Shown: positions 46,892 to 56,311, numbered from the stretch's first letter. The stretch: DNA of 64,000 bases from Pseudoduganella armeniaca (GCF_003028855.1 NZ_CP028324.1:3534001-3598000), one strand, 5' to 3'. Notes: a model not told the origin generated them from the sequence alone. Numbers and translations are program-made.

Positions 46892-47440
46892 ATGGCGACC
46901 GAAGCGACGCTGCGCCTGGCCCGGCCGGAAGACATCCCCGCCCTGGAAGCGCTGATCGCGCGTTCCGGCCTGGGCCTGTCGGTCGGCTTCTATACCGATG
47001 CGCAGGCGGCCGCGCTGACGGCGCATGTGTACGGCGTCGATACCCAGCTGATCGCGGACGGCACTTATTTTGTCGTGGAGCGGGACGGCGTGCCGCTGGC
47101 TTGCGGCGGCTGGAGCAAGCGCGCGACCTTGTACGGCGCGGACCGTGCCAAGCTGGCGGCCGATCCGCTGCTGGACCCGGCCACGCAGCCGGCCCGCATC
47201 CGCGCCTTCTTCGTCGATCCGAGCGCACCGCGCCAGGGCCTGGGCACGCTGCTGCTGCGCCATTGCGAGAGCGCTGCCGTCGCTGCGGGGTTCCGGGAAC
47301 TGGAGATGACCGCGACGTTGCCGGGGGTGCCGTTCTATCGGCAGGCCGGGTACGAGACCGTGGAGCGGTTCGAGATCGAACCGGGTGGCGTGAAAACGCC
47401 GCTGGAGCGGATGCGCAAGCGGTTTGCCGCCGTCGGTTAG
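46892..47440 (+). CDS. GNAT-family N-acetyltransferase
   Basis: The 182-residue enzyme shows the GNAT core: ATLRLARPEDIPALEALIAR (first strand/helix), YFVVERDGVPLACGGWS, then RIRAFFVDPSAPRQGLGTLL with the acetyl-CoA loop (Q-x-x-G-x-G), and ATLPGVPFYRQAGYE. It closely follows nadB in the same direction (5 bases apart), which suggests cotranscription, though no link to NAD is known. The substrate is unknown. Confidence 0.8.
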   Translation: MATEATLRLARPEDIPALEALIARSGLGLSVGFYTDAQAAALTAHVYGVDTQLIADGTYFVVERDGVPLACGGWSKRATLYGADRAKLAADPLLDPATQPARIRAFFVDPSAPRQGLGTLLLRHCESAAVAAGFRELEMTATLPGVPFYRQAGYETVERFEIEPGGVKTPLERMRKRFAAVG

Positions 47441-47505
47441 GACTTGCAATCACCGGCGCGCCCGGCGAAGTGAGGCGCTGGTGCGCCAGCCGTGCGATAA
47501 AAACC

Positions 47506-47570
47506 GGGGTCAGTCCCCTCGTTACGCCGCGTGCAAGCGCTCGAGCCATCACTTACCGGGGACAGACCCC
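47506..47570. repeat. Inverted pair of GGGGTC/GACCCC palindromic repeats
   Basis: GGGGTCAGTCCCC (47506-47518) and GGGGACAGACCCC (47558-47570) are near-perfect inverted copies (one mismatch) flanking about 40 bases. I recall such ACCGGGGTCAGTCCCC-type elements as frequent in Massilia/Duganella intergenic spaces, i.e. REP-like sequences. Confidence 0.6.
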
Positions 47571-47591
47571 TAGCCTGACACGGCGCATGAA

Positions 47592-47623
47592 CCACGGTGA
47601 GAGGCAGCTGCCTGTCACCGTGG
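47592..47623. terminator. Strong hairpin between convergent genes, probable bidirectional terminator
   Basis: CCACGGTGA (47592-47600) pairs perfectly with TCACCGTGG (47615-47623), with GGCAGCTGCC in between extending the stem. It lies between the GNAT gene (ending 47440) and the convergent fatty-acid gene (ending 47634). No clear U-run follows, so its efficiency is uncertain. Confidence 0.5.
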
Positions 47624-47633
47624 GGTTACCTTC

Positions 47634-49727
47634 TTAGCGCGAATTAAAACCCTTGCCCTCGGCCGCCAGCTGCACCAGCAGCGGCGCCGGGCGCCATGCG
47701 TCGCCATGCCGGCCCTTGGCCAGGCGCTCGATGGTTGCCAGCACGTTCGGCAGGCCGACCGTGTCGGCATAGAACATCGGGCCGCCGCGGAACAGCGGGA
47801 AGCCGTAGCCGGTCAGGTAGACCATGTCGATGTCCGAAGCGCGCAGCGCGATGCCCTCTTCCAGGATATGGGCGCCTTCGTTGACCAGCGCGTACACCAG
47901 GCGTTCGACGATCTCCTGGTCGGCGATGGGACGGCGCTCGATACCCAGATCGGCCGAATGCTGCACGATCATGTCGTTGACCTGCTGGTTCGGATACGGC
48001 TTGCGGTCGCCCGGCTTGTAGTCGTACCAGCCGCCGCCCGTCTTTTGGCCGAAGCGGCCCAGCTCGCACAGCAGGTCGGCCGTCTTCGAATACTGGATCT
48101 CCGGTTTCTCGATGGCGCGACGCTTGCGGATGTACCAGCCGATGTCGTTGCCGGCCAGGTCACCCATGCGGAACGGCCCCATGGCGAAGCCGAACTTCTC
48201 CATCGCCTGGTCGACCTGCTCCGGCAGGCAGCCTTCGTCCAGCAGGAAGCCGGCCTGGCGCGAGTACTGCTCGATCATGCGGTTGCCGATGAAGCCATCG
48301 CACACGCCCGAGACCACACCGGTCTTCTTCAGCTTTTTCGACAGGGCCAGCGCGGTGGCCAGCACGTCGCTGCCGGTGGCCTTGCCGCGCACGATCTCCA
48401 GCAGCTTCATCACGTTGGCGGGGCTGAAGAAGTGCGTGCCGATCACGTCGTGCGGGCGGCTGGTGCACGCGGCGATCTTGTCCACGTCCAGGGTCGAGGT
48501 GTTGGTGGCCAGGATCGCGCCCTGCTTCATCACCTCGTCGAGCTTCCTGAACACGGCTTCCTTGACGCCCATCTCCTCGAACACGGCCTCGATGACGATG
48601 TCGGCCTGGCCGATCTCGGCATAGTCCAGCGTGCCGGTGATCAGGGCCAGGCGCTGGTCGAACTTCTCCTGCGTCAGCTTGCCTTTTTTGAGCGTGTTCT
48701 CGTAGTTCTTGCGGATCGTCGCCAGGCCCTTGTCCAGCGCTTCCTGCTTGGTTTCCAGCAGCGTCACCGGGATGCCGGCATTGGCGAAGTTCATCGCGAT
48801 GCCCCCACCCATCGTGCCGGCGCCGATCACGGCCGCCCGTTCGATCTTGCGGGTCGGCGTGTCGCCCGGCACGTCCGGCACCTTGCTGGCCTCGCGCTCG
48901 GCGAAGAACGCATGGCGCAGCGCCTTCGATTCGGTGGTCTGCATCAGGTGCAGGAAGCGCTCGCGCTCGAACGCCAGGCCATCCTCGAATTTCATCGTCA
49001 CCGAGGCGGCCACGGTTTCCAGGCACTCCAGCGGCGCCGGGAACGGGCCGGCCACGCTCTTCACGGTATTGCGCGAAAATTGTAAAAAAGCCTCAGAGTT
49101 CGGGTAGTCCACCTTGCGCTCGCGTATCTTCGGCAGCGGGCGCACATCGGCGATGCGATTGGCGAAGGCCACGGCGGCCTGCACCAGGCCGGCGAAGTCG
49201 GTCCCGGCCGGCAGCACCTCGTCGAACAGGGCCGGCAGTTTCTCGGATGCCGCCGGGGTGCCGGAGACGATCATGTTCAGCGCCGTCTCCAGGCCCAGCA
49301 CGCGCGGCAGGCGCTGCGTGCCGCCGGCGCCCGGCAACAGGCCCAGCTTCACTTCCGGCAGCGCGATCTGCGCGCCTGGCAGGGCCACGCGGTAGTGGCA
49401 ACCCAGGGCCAGTTCCAGGCCGCCGCCCATGCAGACGCTGTGGATCGCCGCCACGACGGGCTTGCTGCACTCTTCCGCGGTACGGATCAGCGTGTGCAGC
49501 GTGGGTTCGGTCAGCGCCTTGGGCGAATTGAATTCCTTGATGTCCGCGCCACCCGAAAAGGCCTTGCCGGCCCCGGTGATGACGATGGCTTGCACGGCCG
49601 CGTCGTCCTGCGCCTTGCGGATGCCCTCGACGGCAGCCGTGCGCGTGGCCAGGCCCAGGCCGTTGACGGGCGGGTTGTTCAGCGTGATGACCGCGACGGC
49701 GTCGATCACTTGGTAGTCGGCACTCAT
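47634..49727 (-). CDS. Trifunctional-type fatty-acid oxidation protein (enoyl-CoA hydratase / 3-hydroxyacyl-CoA dehydrogenase)
   Basis: The 697-residue protein has an N-terminal crotonase domain (AGKAFSGGADIKEFNSPKAL; Glu in GGGLELALGCHYRVALPGAQ; PEVKLGLLPGAGGTQRLPR) and a C-terminal NAD-binding dehydrogenase (RAAVIGAGTMGGGIAMNFAN; signature VIGTHFFSPANVMKLLEIV) plus a second HAD C-domain (FRMGDLAGNDIGW). FadJ/FadB-like length. Does hydration and oxidation of acyl-CoA in beta-oxidation, and possibly poly-hydroxyalkanoate precursor supply. Its upstream neighbour 64 bases away is an acyl-CoA ligase, in the same direction. Intact as read. Confidence 0.92.
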   Translation of the reverse strand: MSADYQVIDAVAVITLNNPPVNGLGLATRTAAVEGIRKAQDDAAVQAIVITGAGKAFSGGADIKEFNSPKALTEPTLHTLIRTAEECSKPVVAAIHSVCMGGGLELALGCHYRVALPGAQIALPEVKLGLLPGAGGTQRLPRVLGLETALNMIVSGTPAASEKLPALFDEVLPAGTDFAGLVQAAVAFANRIADVRPLPKIRERKVDYPNSEAFLQFSRNTVKSVAGPFPAPLECLETVAASVTMKFEDGLAFERERFLHLMQTTESKALRHAFFAEREASKVPDVPGDTPTRKIERAAVIGAGTMGGGIAMNFANAGIPVTLLETKQEALDKGLATIRKNYENTLKKGKLTQEKFDQRLALITGTLDYAEIGQADIVIEAVFEEMGVKEAVFRKLDEVMKQGAILATNTSTLDVDKIAACTSRPHDVIGTHFFSPANVMKLLEIVRGKATGSDVLATALALSKKLKKTGVVSGVCDGFIGNRMIEQYSRQAGFLLDEGCLPEQVDQAMEKFGFAMGPFRMGDLAGNDIGWYIRKRRAIEKPEIQYSKTADLLCELGRFGQKTGGGWYDYKPGDRKPYPNQQVNDMIVQHSADLGIERRPIADQEIVERLVYALVNEGAHILEEGIALRASDIDMVYLTGYGFPLFRGGPMFYADTVGLPNVLATIERLAKGRHGDAWRPAPLLVQLAAEGKGFNSR

Positions 49728-49790
49728 GTCTCTATTCCTCTTCTGGTTGGCGGGGATGCAATCACTATACCCGATAAAAGTGCGACCGTG

Positions 49791-51473
49791 CTATTTTGTC
49801 GCAGCGGCGCCTTCGGCCATGCGATGGCCGGCGAAACGCTCGCGCAGGTCGGTCTTGCGCACCTTGCCCGTGCCACCCACCGGCAGGCTGTCGGTGAACA
49901 CCACGTCATCGGGCAGCCACCAGCGCGCCACCTTGCCTTCGTAGAAGCGCAGCAGCTCCTCGCGCGTGACGCTCATGCCGGGGCGCGGCACCACCACCAG
50001 CAGCGGCCGTTCGTCCCATTTCGGATGCGGCATGCCGATGCACGCGGCCTGCAGTACCGCCGGATGCGCCATCGCGATGTTCTCCAGGTCGATCGTGCCG
50101 ATCCACTCGCCGCCGGACTTGATCACGTCCTTGCTGCGGTCCGTGATCTGCATGTAGCCGTCCGCATCGATGGTGGCAACGTCGCCGGTCGGGAACCAGC
50201 CGTCCTGCAGCGCGCTGCGCTCCTCGCGGTAGTAGCGTTCGATGATCCACGGCCCTTTCACCTGCAGGTGGCCGAAGGTCTTGCCGTCCCATGGCAGTTC
50301 GTGGCCGCCGTCGTCGACGATGCGCATGTCCACGCCATAGATCGCGTGGCCCTGCTTGCGCAGCACCTCGCGCTGTTTGTCGGCTGGCAGCGCGGCGTGG
50401 CGCGCCAGCAGCATGCAGGCGGTGCCCAGCGGCGACATCTCCGTCATGCCCCAAGCGTGCACCACCTCGATGCCGAAGTCGTCGATCAGTGCGTCCATCA
50501 GCGCCGGCGGGCAGGCCGCGCCGCCGATCACCGTGTGGCGGAACGTGGTGAAGCGCAGCCGGTGCTCCTTCATGTAGTTGACGAGTCCCAGCCAGACCGT
50601 CGGCACGCAAGCCGTAAACGTAACGCCTTCCGCCTCGAACAGCTCGTACAGCGACTTGCCGTCCAGCGCTGCGCCGGGGAACACCATCTTCGCGCCCGAC
50701 AGCGGCACCGAGTACGGCAGGCCCCACGCGTTCACATGGAACATCGGCACGATGGGCACGACGACGTCGCGCCCGGCCACGTTCAGCGCGTTCGGCATCG
50801 CCGAACCGTAGGCATGCAGCACCGTCGAGCGGTGCGAATACAGCGCGCCCTTCGGATTGCCGGTCGTGCCGGACGTGTAGCACAGCGAAGCGGCCGAGCG
50901 CTCGTCGAACTGCGGCCAGCTGAACTCGTCCGATTGCCCGGCCAGCAAGGTCTCGTAGCTGACCAGGTTGGGAATGCGCGTCTCGGCCGGCAGGCGCTCG
51001 GCGTCGGCCATCAGCACCCAGCCCTTGACGTTCAGGCACAGCGGCGCGACGGCCTCGATCAACGGCAGGAAGGTCAGGTCGAACAGCAGGTACTGGTCTT
51101 CGGCATGGTTGACGATCCACGCGATCTGCTCCGGGTGCAGGCGCGGATTGATCGTATGCAGTACCGCGCCCATGCCGGACACCCCGTAGTAAGCCTCCAG
51201 GTGCCGGTAGCCGTTCCACGCCAGCGTGGCCACGCGCTGGCCCATCGTCACGCCCAGGCCGGTGAGCGCATTGGCCAGCCGGCAGGCGCGCGAGCGGCAC
51301 TCGCGCCAGTTGTAGCGGTGGATGTCGCCCTCGACGCGGCGCGAGACGATCTCGCTGGCGCCGTAGTGGCGCGCGGCGAATTCGAGAATGCTGGAGACGA
51401 GCAGCGGCTCGTCCATCATGCTGCCCATCAGGGGGCTGTGCGGCAGGTCGGCGCAATTCTGGGTACTGTACAT
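49791..51473 (-). CDS. Acyl-CoA ligase (AMP-binding, medium/long-chain fatty acid type)
   Basis: The 560-residue ligase activates a carboxylic acid as the adenylate and then CoA thioester. P-loop-like LCYTSGTTGNPKGALYSHRS (about residue 185), the AMP motif HAWGMTEMSPLG, a hinge region TGDVATIDADGYMQITDRSK, and the C-terminal Lys in LPVGGTGKVRKTDLRERFAG. Overall like AlkK-type enzymes for medium-chain or aromatic acids. AGGAGA precedes the ATG. Upstream of the fadJ-like gene, so it probably supplies its substrate. Specific substrate unknown. Intact. Confidence 0.9.
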   Translation of the reverse strand: MYSTQNCADLPHSPLMGSMMDEPLLVSSILEFAARHYGASEIVSRRVEGDIHRYNWRECRSRACRLANALTGLGVTMGQRVATLAWNGYRHLEAYYGVSGMGAVLHTINPRLHPEQIAWIVNHAEDQYLLFDLTFLPLIEAVAPLCLNVKGWVLMADAERLPAETRIPNLVSYETLLAGQSDEFSWPQFDERSAASLCYTSGTTGNPKGALYSHRSTVLHAYGSAMPNALNVAGRDVVVPIVPMFHVNAWGLPYSVPLSGAKMVFPGAALDGKSLYELFEAEGVTFTACVPTVWLGLVNYMKEHRLRFTTFRHTVIGGAACPPALMDALIDDFGIEVVHAWGMTEMSPLGTACMLLARHAALPADKQREVLRKQGHAIYGVDMRIVDDGGHELPWDGKTFGHLQVKGPWIIERYYREERSALQDGWFPTGDVATIDADGYMQITDRSKDVIKSGGEWIGTIDLENIAMAHPAVLQAACIGMPHPKWDERPLLVVVPRPGMSVTREELLRFYEGKVARWWLPDDVVFTDSLPVGGTGKVRKTDLRERFAGHRMAEGAAATK

Positions 51474-51660
51474 ATGGTCTCCTATGTTTTTGCCATTTAT
51501 TTAACGGGTGCGGGCCACAAGCGGTCAATGACTTTCGATGTTGCAATGCAGCATGCGGCGCGCGCACGGTGTCGTCCGCTGCCGACCGATGCTTTTCGCC
51601 CGGGTGCGCTAAAATCGCCGCATTGTTCGAACTTCACCGCTGACTTCACCAGGAACCGCC

Positions 51661-53129
51661 ATCGCTGCCCTTGCCCTTCCCCTGGACAACTCGTTCGCGA
51701 GTCTGCCGCCCGCCTTCTACACCCGGCTGATGCCGACGCCGTTGCCGGCGCCGTACCTGGTCGGCTTGAGCGCGTCCGCGGCGCGCCTGATCGGCCTCGA
51801 TCCGGCGGCCGTGGACGACGACGCCGTCGCCATGTTCGCCGGCAGCCGCGTGCCCGAACGCGCCCAGCCGCTGGCGGCCGTGTATTCCGGCCACCAGTTC
51901 GGCGTCTGGGCCGGCCAGCTGGGCGACGGCCGCGCCATGCTGCTGGGAGACGTCGCCACGGCGGAAGGCCCGCTGGAACTGCAGTGGAAAGGCGCCGGCA
52001 TGACGCCGTATTCGCGCATGGGCGACGGCCGCGCCGTGCTGCGCTCGTCGATCCGCGAGTTCCTCTGTTCGGAAGCCATGCATGCACTGGGCATTCCGAC
52101 CACCCGCGCGCTGTCGGTGGCGGGCTCGGACCAGGGCGTGGTGCGCGAAACCATCGAGACGGCCGCCGTGGTGATCCGCATGGCACCCACGTTCATCCGC
52201 TTCGGCTCCTTCGAGCACTGGTTCTACCGCAACGACGAAGCCAACCTGCGCATCCTGGCCGACTATGTGATCGACCGCTTCTACCCGGCGCTGCGCGACG
52301 AGGACAATCCTATGCCGCCTTGCTGGAGGAAGTGACGCGCCGCACCGCGCGCCTGATCGCCCAGTGGCAGGCGGTCGGCTTCATGCATGGCGTGATGAAC
52401 ACCGACAATATGTCGATCCTCGGCCAGACGCTCGATTACGGCCCGTTCGGCTTCATGGAGGCCTTCGACGCCCAGCACATCTGCAACCACAGCGACAGCC
52501 AGGGCCGTTATTCGTATGCGATGCAGCCGCAGATCGGCCACTGGAATTGCTACGCGCTGGCGCAGGCGCTGGTGCCGCTGATCGGCGAGGTGGAACAAAC
52601 CCAGGCCGCGCTGGATGTCTACCAGGGCGAGTTCGGCACCACCGTGGACCGCCTGCTGCATGCCAAGCTGGGCCTGACGCAAATCCCCGAGCAGCAGGAC
52701 GCCGATCGCGCCCTGCTGGACGGCCTGTTCGGCATCCTGCAGGCCAACCACGCCGATTTCACCCTGTTCTTCCGCCGCCTGTCCGGCGTGAACGCCGCCT
52801 CGGGTGCCGGCGACGAGCCGCTGCGCGACCTGTTCATCGACCGGCCCGCGTTCGATGCCTGGGCCGAACGGTACCGCGCGCGCCTGCGCCTGGAACACAG
52901 CGACGACGCGGCGCGCAAGGTCGCGATGGATGCCGTCAATCCCAAATACGTGCTGCGCAATTACCTGGCGCAGCAGGCCATCGAAAAAGCCCAGCACAAG
53001 GACTTTTCCGAGGTCGAGCGCCTGCTGGGCATCCTGCAGCGGCCGTTCGACGAGCAACCGGAACACGAACGTTATGCGATGCTGCCGCCCGACTGGGCCA
53101 GCGAATTAGAAGTCAGCTGTTCTTCCTGA
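51661..53129 (+). CDS. selO: SelO/YdiU-type protein adenylyltransferase, non-canonical start, frameshift near 52308
   Basis: Pseudokinase-fold enzyme that AMPylates proteins, tied to redox stress. Conserved segments: DNSFASLPPAFYTRL at the N-terminus, VYSGHQFGVWAGQLGDGRAM, KGAGMTPYSRMGDGRAVLRS, SIREFLCSEAMHALGIPTTR, FIRFGSFEHW and, after repair of a C in ..DNPYAALLEEV, HGVMNTDNMSILGQTLDYGP. The homologous region begins at about 51661, where the codon in the right place behind AGGA is ATC; the first in-frame ATG (51730) would drop about 23 conserved residues. So either a rare AUC start or a base error. About 489 residues in all. First of a group with msrB, yciB and bolA. Confidence 0.88.
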
Positions 53130-53136
53130 AATCAAT

Positions 53137-53544
53137 ATGACCGACCAATCCAAAAAACTCGTCAAGTCCGACGCCGAATGGCGCGCCCAGCTCGATCCGA
53201 TGGAATACCAGGTGACCCGCCATGCGGCCACCGAGCGCGCCTTCACGGGCCGTTTCTGGGATCACCACGAGCGCGGCATCTATACCTGCGTCTGCTGTAA
53301 TACGCCGCTGTTCCGTTCCGACGCCAAATTCGATTCCGGCTGCGGCTGGCCCAGTTATTTCGAGGCGCTGGACCCGGCCAATGTGATCGAGAAAGTCGAC
53401 CGTTCCCATGGTATGCTGCGCACCGAAATTATTTGCGCGGTCTGCGATGCCCACCTGGGTCACGTATTCCCCGACGGCCCGCCGCCGACGGGGCTGCGTT
53501 ACTGCATCAATTCGGCCGCATTGCGATTTACTCCGGAAGCCTGA
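53137..53544 (+). CDS. msrB: Peptide-methionine (R)-S-oxide reductase
   Basis: Reduces methionine-R-sulfoxide in proteins. 135 residues: EWRAQLDPMEYQVTRHAATE, ERAFTGRFWDHHERGIYTCV, two zinc CxxC pairs (CVCCNTPLF and CAVCDAHLGH), the catalytic Cys in GLRYCINSAALRF, and the FDSGCGWPSYFEAL motif. It lies 7 bases after selO; both act on oxidised proteins. Intact. Confidence 0.95.
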   Translation: MTDQSKKLVKSDAEWRAQLDPMEYQVTRHAATERAFTGRFWDHHERGIYTCVCCNTPLFRSDAKFDSGCGWPSYFEALDPANVIEKVDRSHGMLRTEIICAVCDAHLGHVFPDGPPPTGLRYCINSAALRFTPEA

Positions 53545-53549
53545 AACAC

Positions 53550-54182
53550 ATGATGAAATTCCTGTTCGATATATTCCCGTTGCTGGTCTTTTTCGGCAGC
53601 TACCGCTGGGCCGGCGGCAACGAGGATGCCGCCGCGGCACTGGTCAACGGCCATTTGTCCGGGGTCATTTCCGGCGGTGCGATCCTGGCCAGCCAGGCGC
53701 CGATCATTATCGCCACCATTGCCGGCATTATCGCCACCGCCCTGCAGATCGCCTATCTGCTGGCGCGCGGGCGCAAGGTGGACGGTGCGCTGTGGGTGTC
53801 GATGGTGGTATTCCTGTTCTTCGGCGGCCTGACGATCTATTTCCACGACGACGACTTCATCAAATGGAAGCCGACCATCATTTACTGGAGCTTTGCCGCC
53901 GCGATGGTGATTGCCTATCGTTTCTTCGGCAAGAACCTGATCCGCGCCGCGATGGAAAAGCAGATCGCGCTGCCGGACGAAGTCTGGAGCCGCCTGAATA
54001 CCGTGTGGGTACTGTTCTGGGTCGCGCTGGGCCTGTTGAACCTGTTCGTCGCCTTCGTGCTGTTCAAGGCCGATACCAATGCCTGGGTCAGTTTCAAGGC
54101 GTTCGGCGTGACCGGCCTGATGCTGGTGTTTTTCATCGCCCAGGGTTTTTATCTGTCCAAGCACATCAAGGATGAAGCATGA
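53550..54182 (+). CDS. yciB: Inner-membrane septation protein YciB (IspZ) family
   Basis: 210-residue membrane protein with five to six helices; starts MMKFLFDIFPLLVFFGSYRW, with a beta-proteobacterial loop of extra residues (GNEDAAAALVNGHLSGVISG) absent in the E. coli version. Contains KPTIIYWSFAAAMVIAYRFF and NTVWVLFWVALGLLNLFVAF. Linked to cell envelope and septation. Six bases after msrB; its stop overlaps the bolA ATG (ATGA). Intact. Confidence 0.92.
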   Translation: MMKFLFDIFPLLVFFGSYRWAGGNEDAAAALVNGHLSGVISGGAILASQAPIIIATIAGIIATALQIAYLLARGRKVDGALWVSMVVFLFFGGLTIYFHDDDFIKWKPTIIYWSFAAAMVIAYRFFGKNLIRAAMEKQIALPDEVWSRLNTVWVLFWVALGLLNLFVAFVLFKADTNAWVSFKAFGVTGLMLVFFIAQGFYLSKHIKDEA

Positions 54183-54454
54183 GCGATCCCCGCCTCGACA
54201 AGATCCGCGCACGCCTGCAAGCCACGCTGGGCCCCGCCGAGATCGCGCTGGACGACGAGTCCGCGCTGCACGCCGGCCATGCCGGCGCGGCCTCCGGCGG
54301 TGGCCATTACCGCTTAAGAATATCCTCAGCGAAATTCGAGGGGCTGAACCTCGTCATGCGCCATCGTCTGGTGTATGATTCCGTGGCCGATATGATGCAT
54401 AAAGAGATTCATGCATTGGCCATTACTGCAGTGGCCCCATCGGAGCGGAACTGA
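54179..54454 (+). CDS. bolA: BolA-family protein
   Basis: 91 residues: DKIRARLQATLGPAEIALDD, then GGGHYRLRISSAKFEGLNLV, RHRLVYDSVADMMHKEIHAL. The class II KH-like fold with the conserved His and the helix-turn V-Y-D-S. BolA proteins work with monothiol glutaredoxins and influence morphology and Fe-S handling. Start ATG overlaps the yciB stop. The following gap 54455-54601 leads to a parvulin gene with its own TAGGAAATAATA leader. Confidence 0.9.
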   Translation: MSDPRLDKIRARLQATLGPAEIALDDESALHAGHAGAASGGGHYRLRISSAKFEGLNLVMRHRLVYDSVADMMHKEIHALAITAVAPSERN

Positions 54455-54601
54455 ACGGTGCACGCCGCGCCGGCGGCTCCGCAGATGTTCGAATGCGTGA
54501 CGTTTTGGGAACCATCAAAGAATTGAATAGTCGAGACATCTCCGCGATTTAAGTCCCTTCTCTCCCGCGCTTTGCTATCACTTTTCCCGTAGGAAATAAT
54601 A

Positions 54602-55381
54602 ATGACTTTAAAGCCAGCCCGTCTGCTGCTCGCACTGATCGCCGTTGCCTCGGCACCGGCATTTGCCCAGAACATTGCCGTCGTCAACGGCAAGGCCATC
54701 CCGACCGCGCGCGTGGATGCGATCGTCAAGCAGGTTGTCGCGCAAGGGCAGCAACCGGATTCGCCGCAGCTGCGCGAGATGATCAAGAAAGACCTGATCA
54801 GCCGCGAAGTGCTGATGCAGGAGGCGGAAAAACAGGGTTACAGCAAGGACGCCAACGTCAAGACGCAGCTGGAAAACGCGCGCCAGGCTATCGTCGTCAA
54901 TGCCATGGTGGCCGACTACGTCAAGAAGAACCCGGTCAAGGAAGCCGACGTCAAGGCGGAATACGATCGCTTCGTCAAGGAAACGGGCGACAAGGAATAC
55001 CACGTGCGTCACATCCTGGTCGAAACGGAAGCGCAAGCGAACGAGATCATCACCAAGCTGAAAGGCGGCGCCAAGTTCGAAGACCTGGCGAAGCAGTCGA
55101 AAGATACGGGCTCGGCCGCTAATGGCGGCGACCTGGACTGGGCAACGCCATCGTCGTTCCCGCCGGTATTCTCGGACGCGTTCGTGAAGCTGCAAAAAGG
55201 CCAAGTCACGGAAAAGCCCGTGCAGACGCCGAACGGCTTCCACGTGATCAAGGTGGACGACGTGCGTGCGGCAAAATTGCCGACCCTGGAGGAAGTCAAG
55301 CCGCAGATCGAGGAAGCGCTGACCCAGAAGAAGCTGCAGGCCTACCAGGAAGAGCTGGTCAAAAAGGCAAAGATTCAGTAA
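54602..55381 (+). CDS. Periplasmic parvulin peptidyl-prolyl isomerase (first of a tandem pair)
   Basis: 259 residues. Signal peptide (KPARLLLALIAVASAPAFA, cleavage before QN), a SurA-N-like helical part (REMIKKDLISREVLMQEAEK), and a parvulin domain with HVRHILVETEAQANEI, GGAKFEDLAKQSKDTGSAAN, GGDLDW and GFHVIKVDDV. Acts as chaperone/isomerase on outer-membrane or secreted proteins. AGGAAATAATA before the ATG. Paired with a near-identical gene 105 bases downstream. Confidence 0.92.
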   Translation: MTLKPARLLLALIAVASAPAFAQNIAVVNGKAIPTARVDAIVKQVVAQGQQPDSPQLREMIKKDLISREVLMQEAEKQGYSKDANVKTQLENARQAIVVNAMVADYVKKNPVKEADVKAEYDRFVKETGDKEYHVRHILVETEAQANEIITKLKGGAKFEDLAKQSKDTGSAANGGDLDWATPSSFPPVFSDAFVKLQKGQVTEKPVQTPNGFHVIKVDDVRAAKLPTLEEVKPQIEEALTQKKLQAYQEELVKKAKIQ

Positions 55382-55486
55382 GGTACGTGTCTTAGGTCCG
55401 GCGCGGGACAGCGTTTCCGCCGCCGGTGTGGGTAGAACATGTGAAAGCGCCCTCTTACGGGTCCAGTATTTTTATAGGATGTGATA

Positions 55487-56266
55487 ATGATTTTGAAGCC
55501 CGCCCGCCTGTTGTTAGCACTGATCGCCGTGGCCGCCGCGCCGGCATTCGCCCAGAACGTCGCCACCGTCAATGGCAAGGCCATCCCGGCCACGCGCCTG
55601 GACGCCGTCGTCAAGCAGGTGACCGCCCAGGGCAAGCAGCCCGACAGCCCGCAGCTGCGCGACGCCATCAAGAAAGACCTGATCGCCCGTGAAGTGCTGG
55701 TGCAGGAAGCCGACAAGCAGGGTTACAGCAACAAGCCGGACGTCAAGCAGGCACTGGAAAATACCCGCCAGAGCATCGTCATCAACGCGATGCTGGCCGA
55801 CTACGTCAAGAAGAACCCGGTCAAGGACGCCGACATCAAGGCCGAGTACGACAAGTACAAGGCGTCCGTGGGCGACAAGGAATACCACGCCCGCCACATC
55901 CTGGTCGGTACCGAGAAGGAAGCCCAGGACATCATCGCCAAGCTGAAAGGCGGCGCCAAGTTCGAAGAGCTGGCCAAGCAGTCGAAGGACACCGGTTCCG
56001 CGGCCAACGGCGGCGACCTGGACTGGGCCAGCCCAGGCAACTTCGTCAAGCCGTTCTCCGACGCGATGGTGGCCCTGAAGGACGGCCAGGTCACGGACAA
56101 GCCGGTGCAGTCGCAGTACGGCTACCACGTGATCAAGCTGGAAGGCTCGCGCGCCGCCAAGGTGCCGGCACTGGACGAAGTCAAGAGCCAGATCGAGCAG
56201 GCACTGACGCAGAAGAAGATCGCCGCTTACCGCGACGAGCTGGTCAAGAAAGCCAAGGTGCAGTAA
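55487..56266 (+). CDS. Periplasmic parvulin peptidyl-prolyl isomerase (second of a tandem pair)
   Basis: 259 residues, the same length as its neighbour, and with the same layout: signal peptide (KPARLLLALIAVAAAPAFA), helical N-part, parvulin domain (HARHILVGTEKEAQDIIAKL; GGAKFEELAKQSKDTGSAAN; GGDLDWASPGNF; GYHVIKLEGSRAAKVPALDE). Start at ATG 55487 by analogy with the first copy; GTG at 55481 would also be in frame. The duplication looks recent, with synonymous and conservative changes only in most segments. Followed by a clear terminator. Confidence 0.9.
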   Translation: MILKPARLLLALIAVAAAPAFAQNVATVNGKAIPATRLDAVVKQVTAQGKQPDSPQLRDAIKKDLIAREVLVQEADKQGYSNKPDVKQALENTRQSIVINAMLADYVKKNPVKDADIKAEYDKYKASVGDKEYHARHILVGTEKEAQDIIAKLKGGAKFEELAKQSKDTGSAANGGDLDWASPGNFVKPFSDAMVALKDGQVTDKPVQSQYGYHVIKLEGSRAAKVPALDEVKSQIEQALTQKKIAAYRDELVKKAKVQ

Positions 56267-56289
56267 GCCGCCTTTGCCGGATGAGAAGA

Positions 56290-56311
56290 GCGCCCCGCGG
56301 GGCGCTTTTTT
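56290..56311 (+). terminator. Intrinsic terminator after the parvulin pair
   Basis: GCGCCCC (56290-56296), a 2-base loop, GGGGCGC (56299-56305) and then TTTTTT (56306-56311): textbook hairpin plus U-tract, closing the parvulin transcription unit. Confidence 0.88.
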
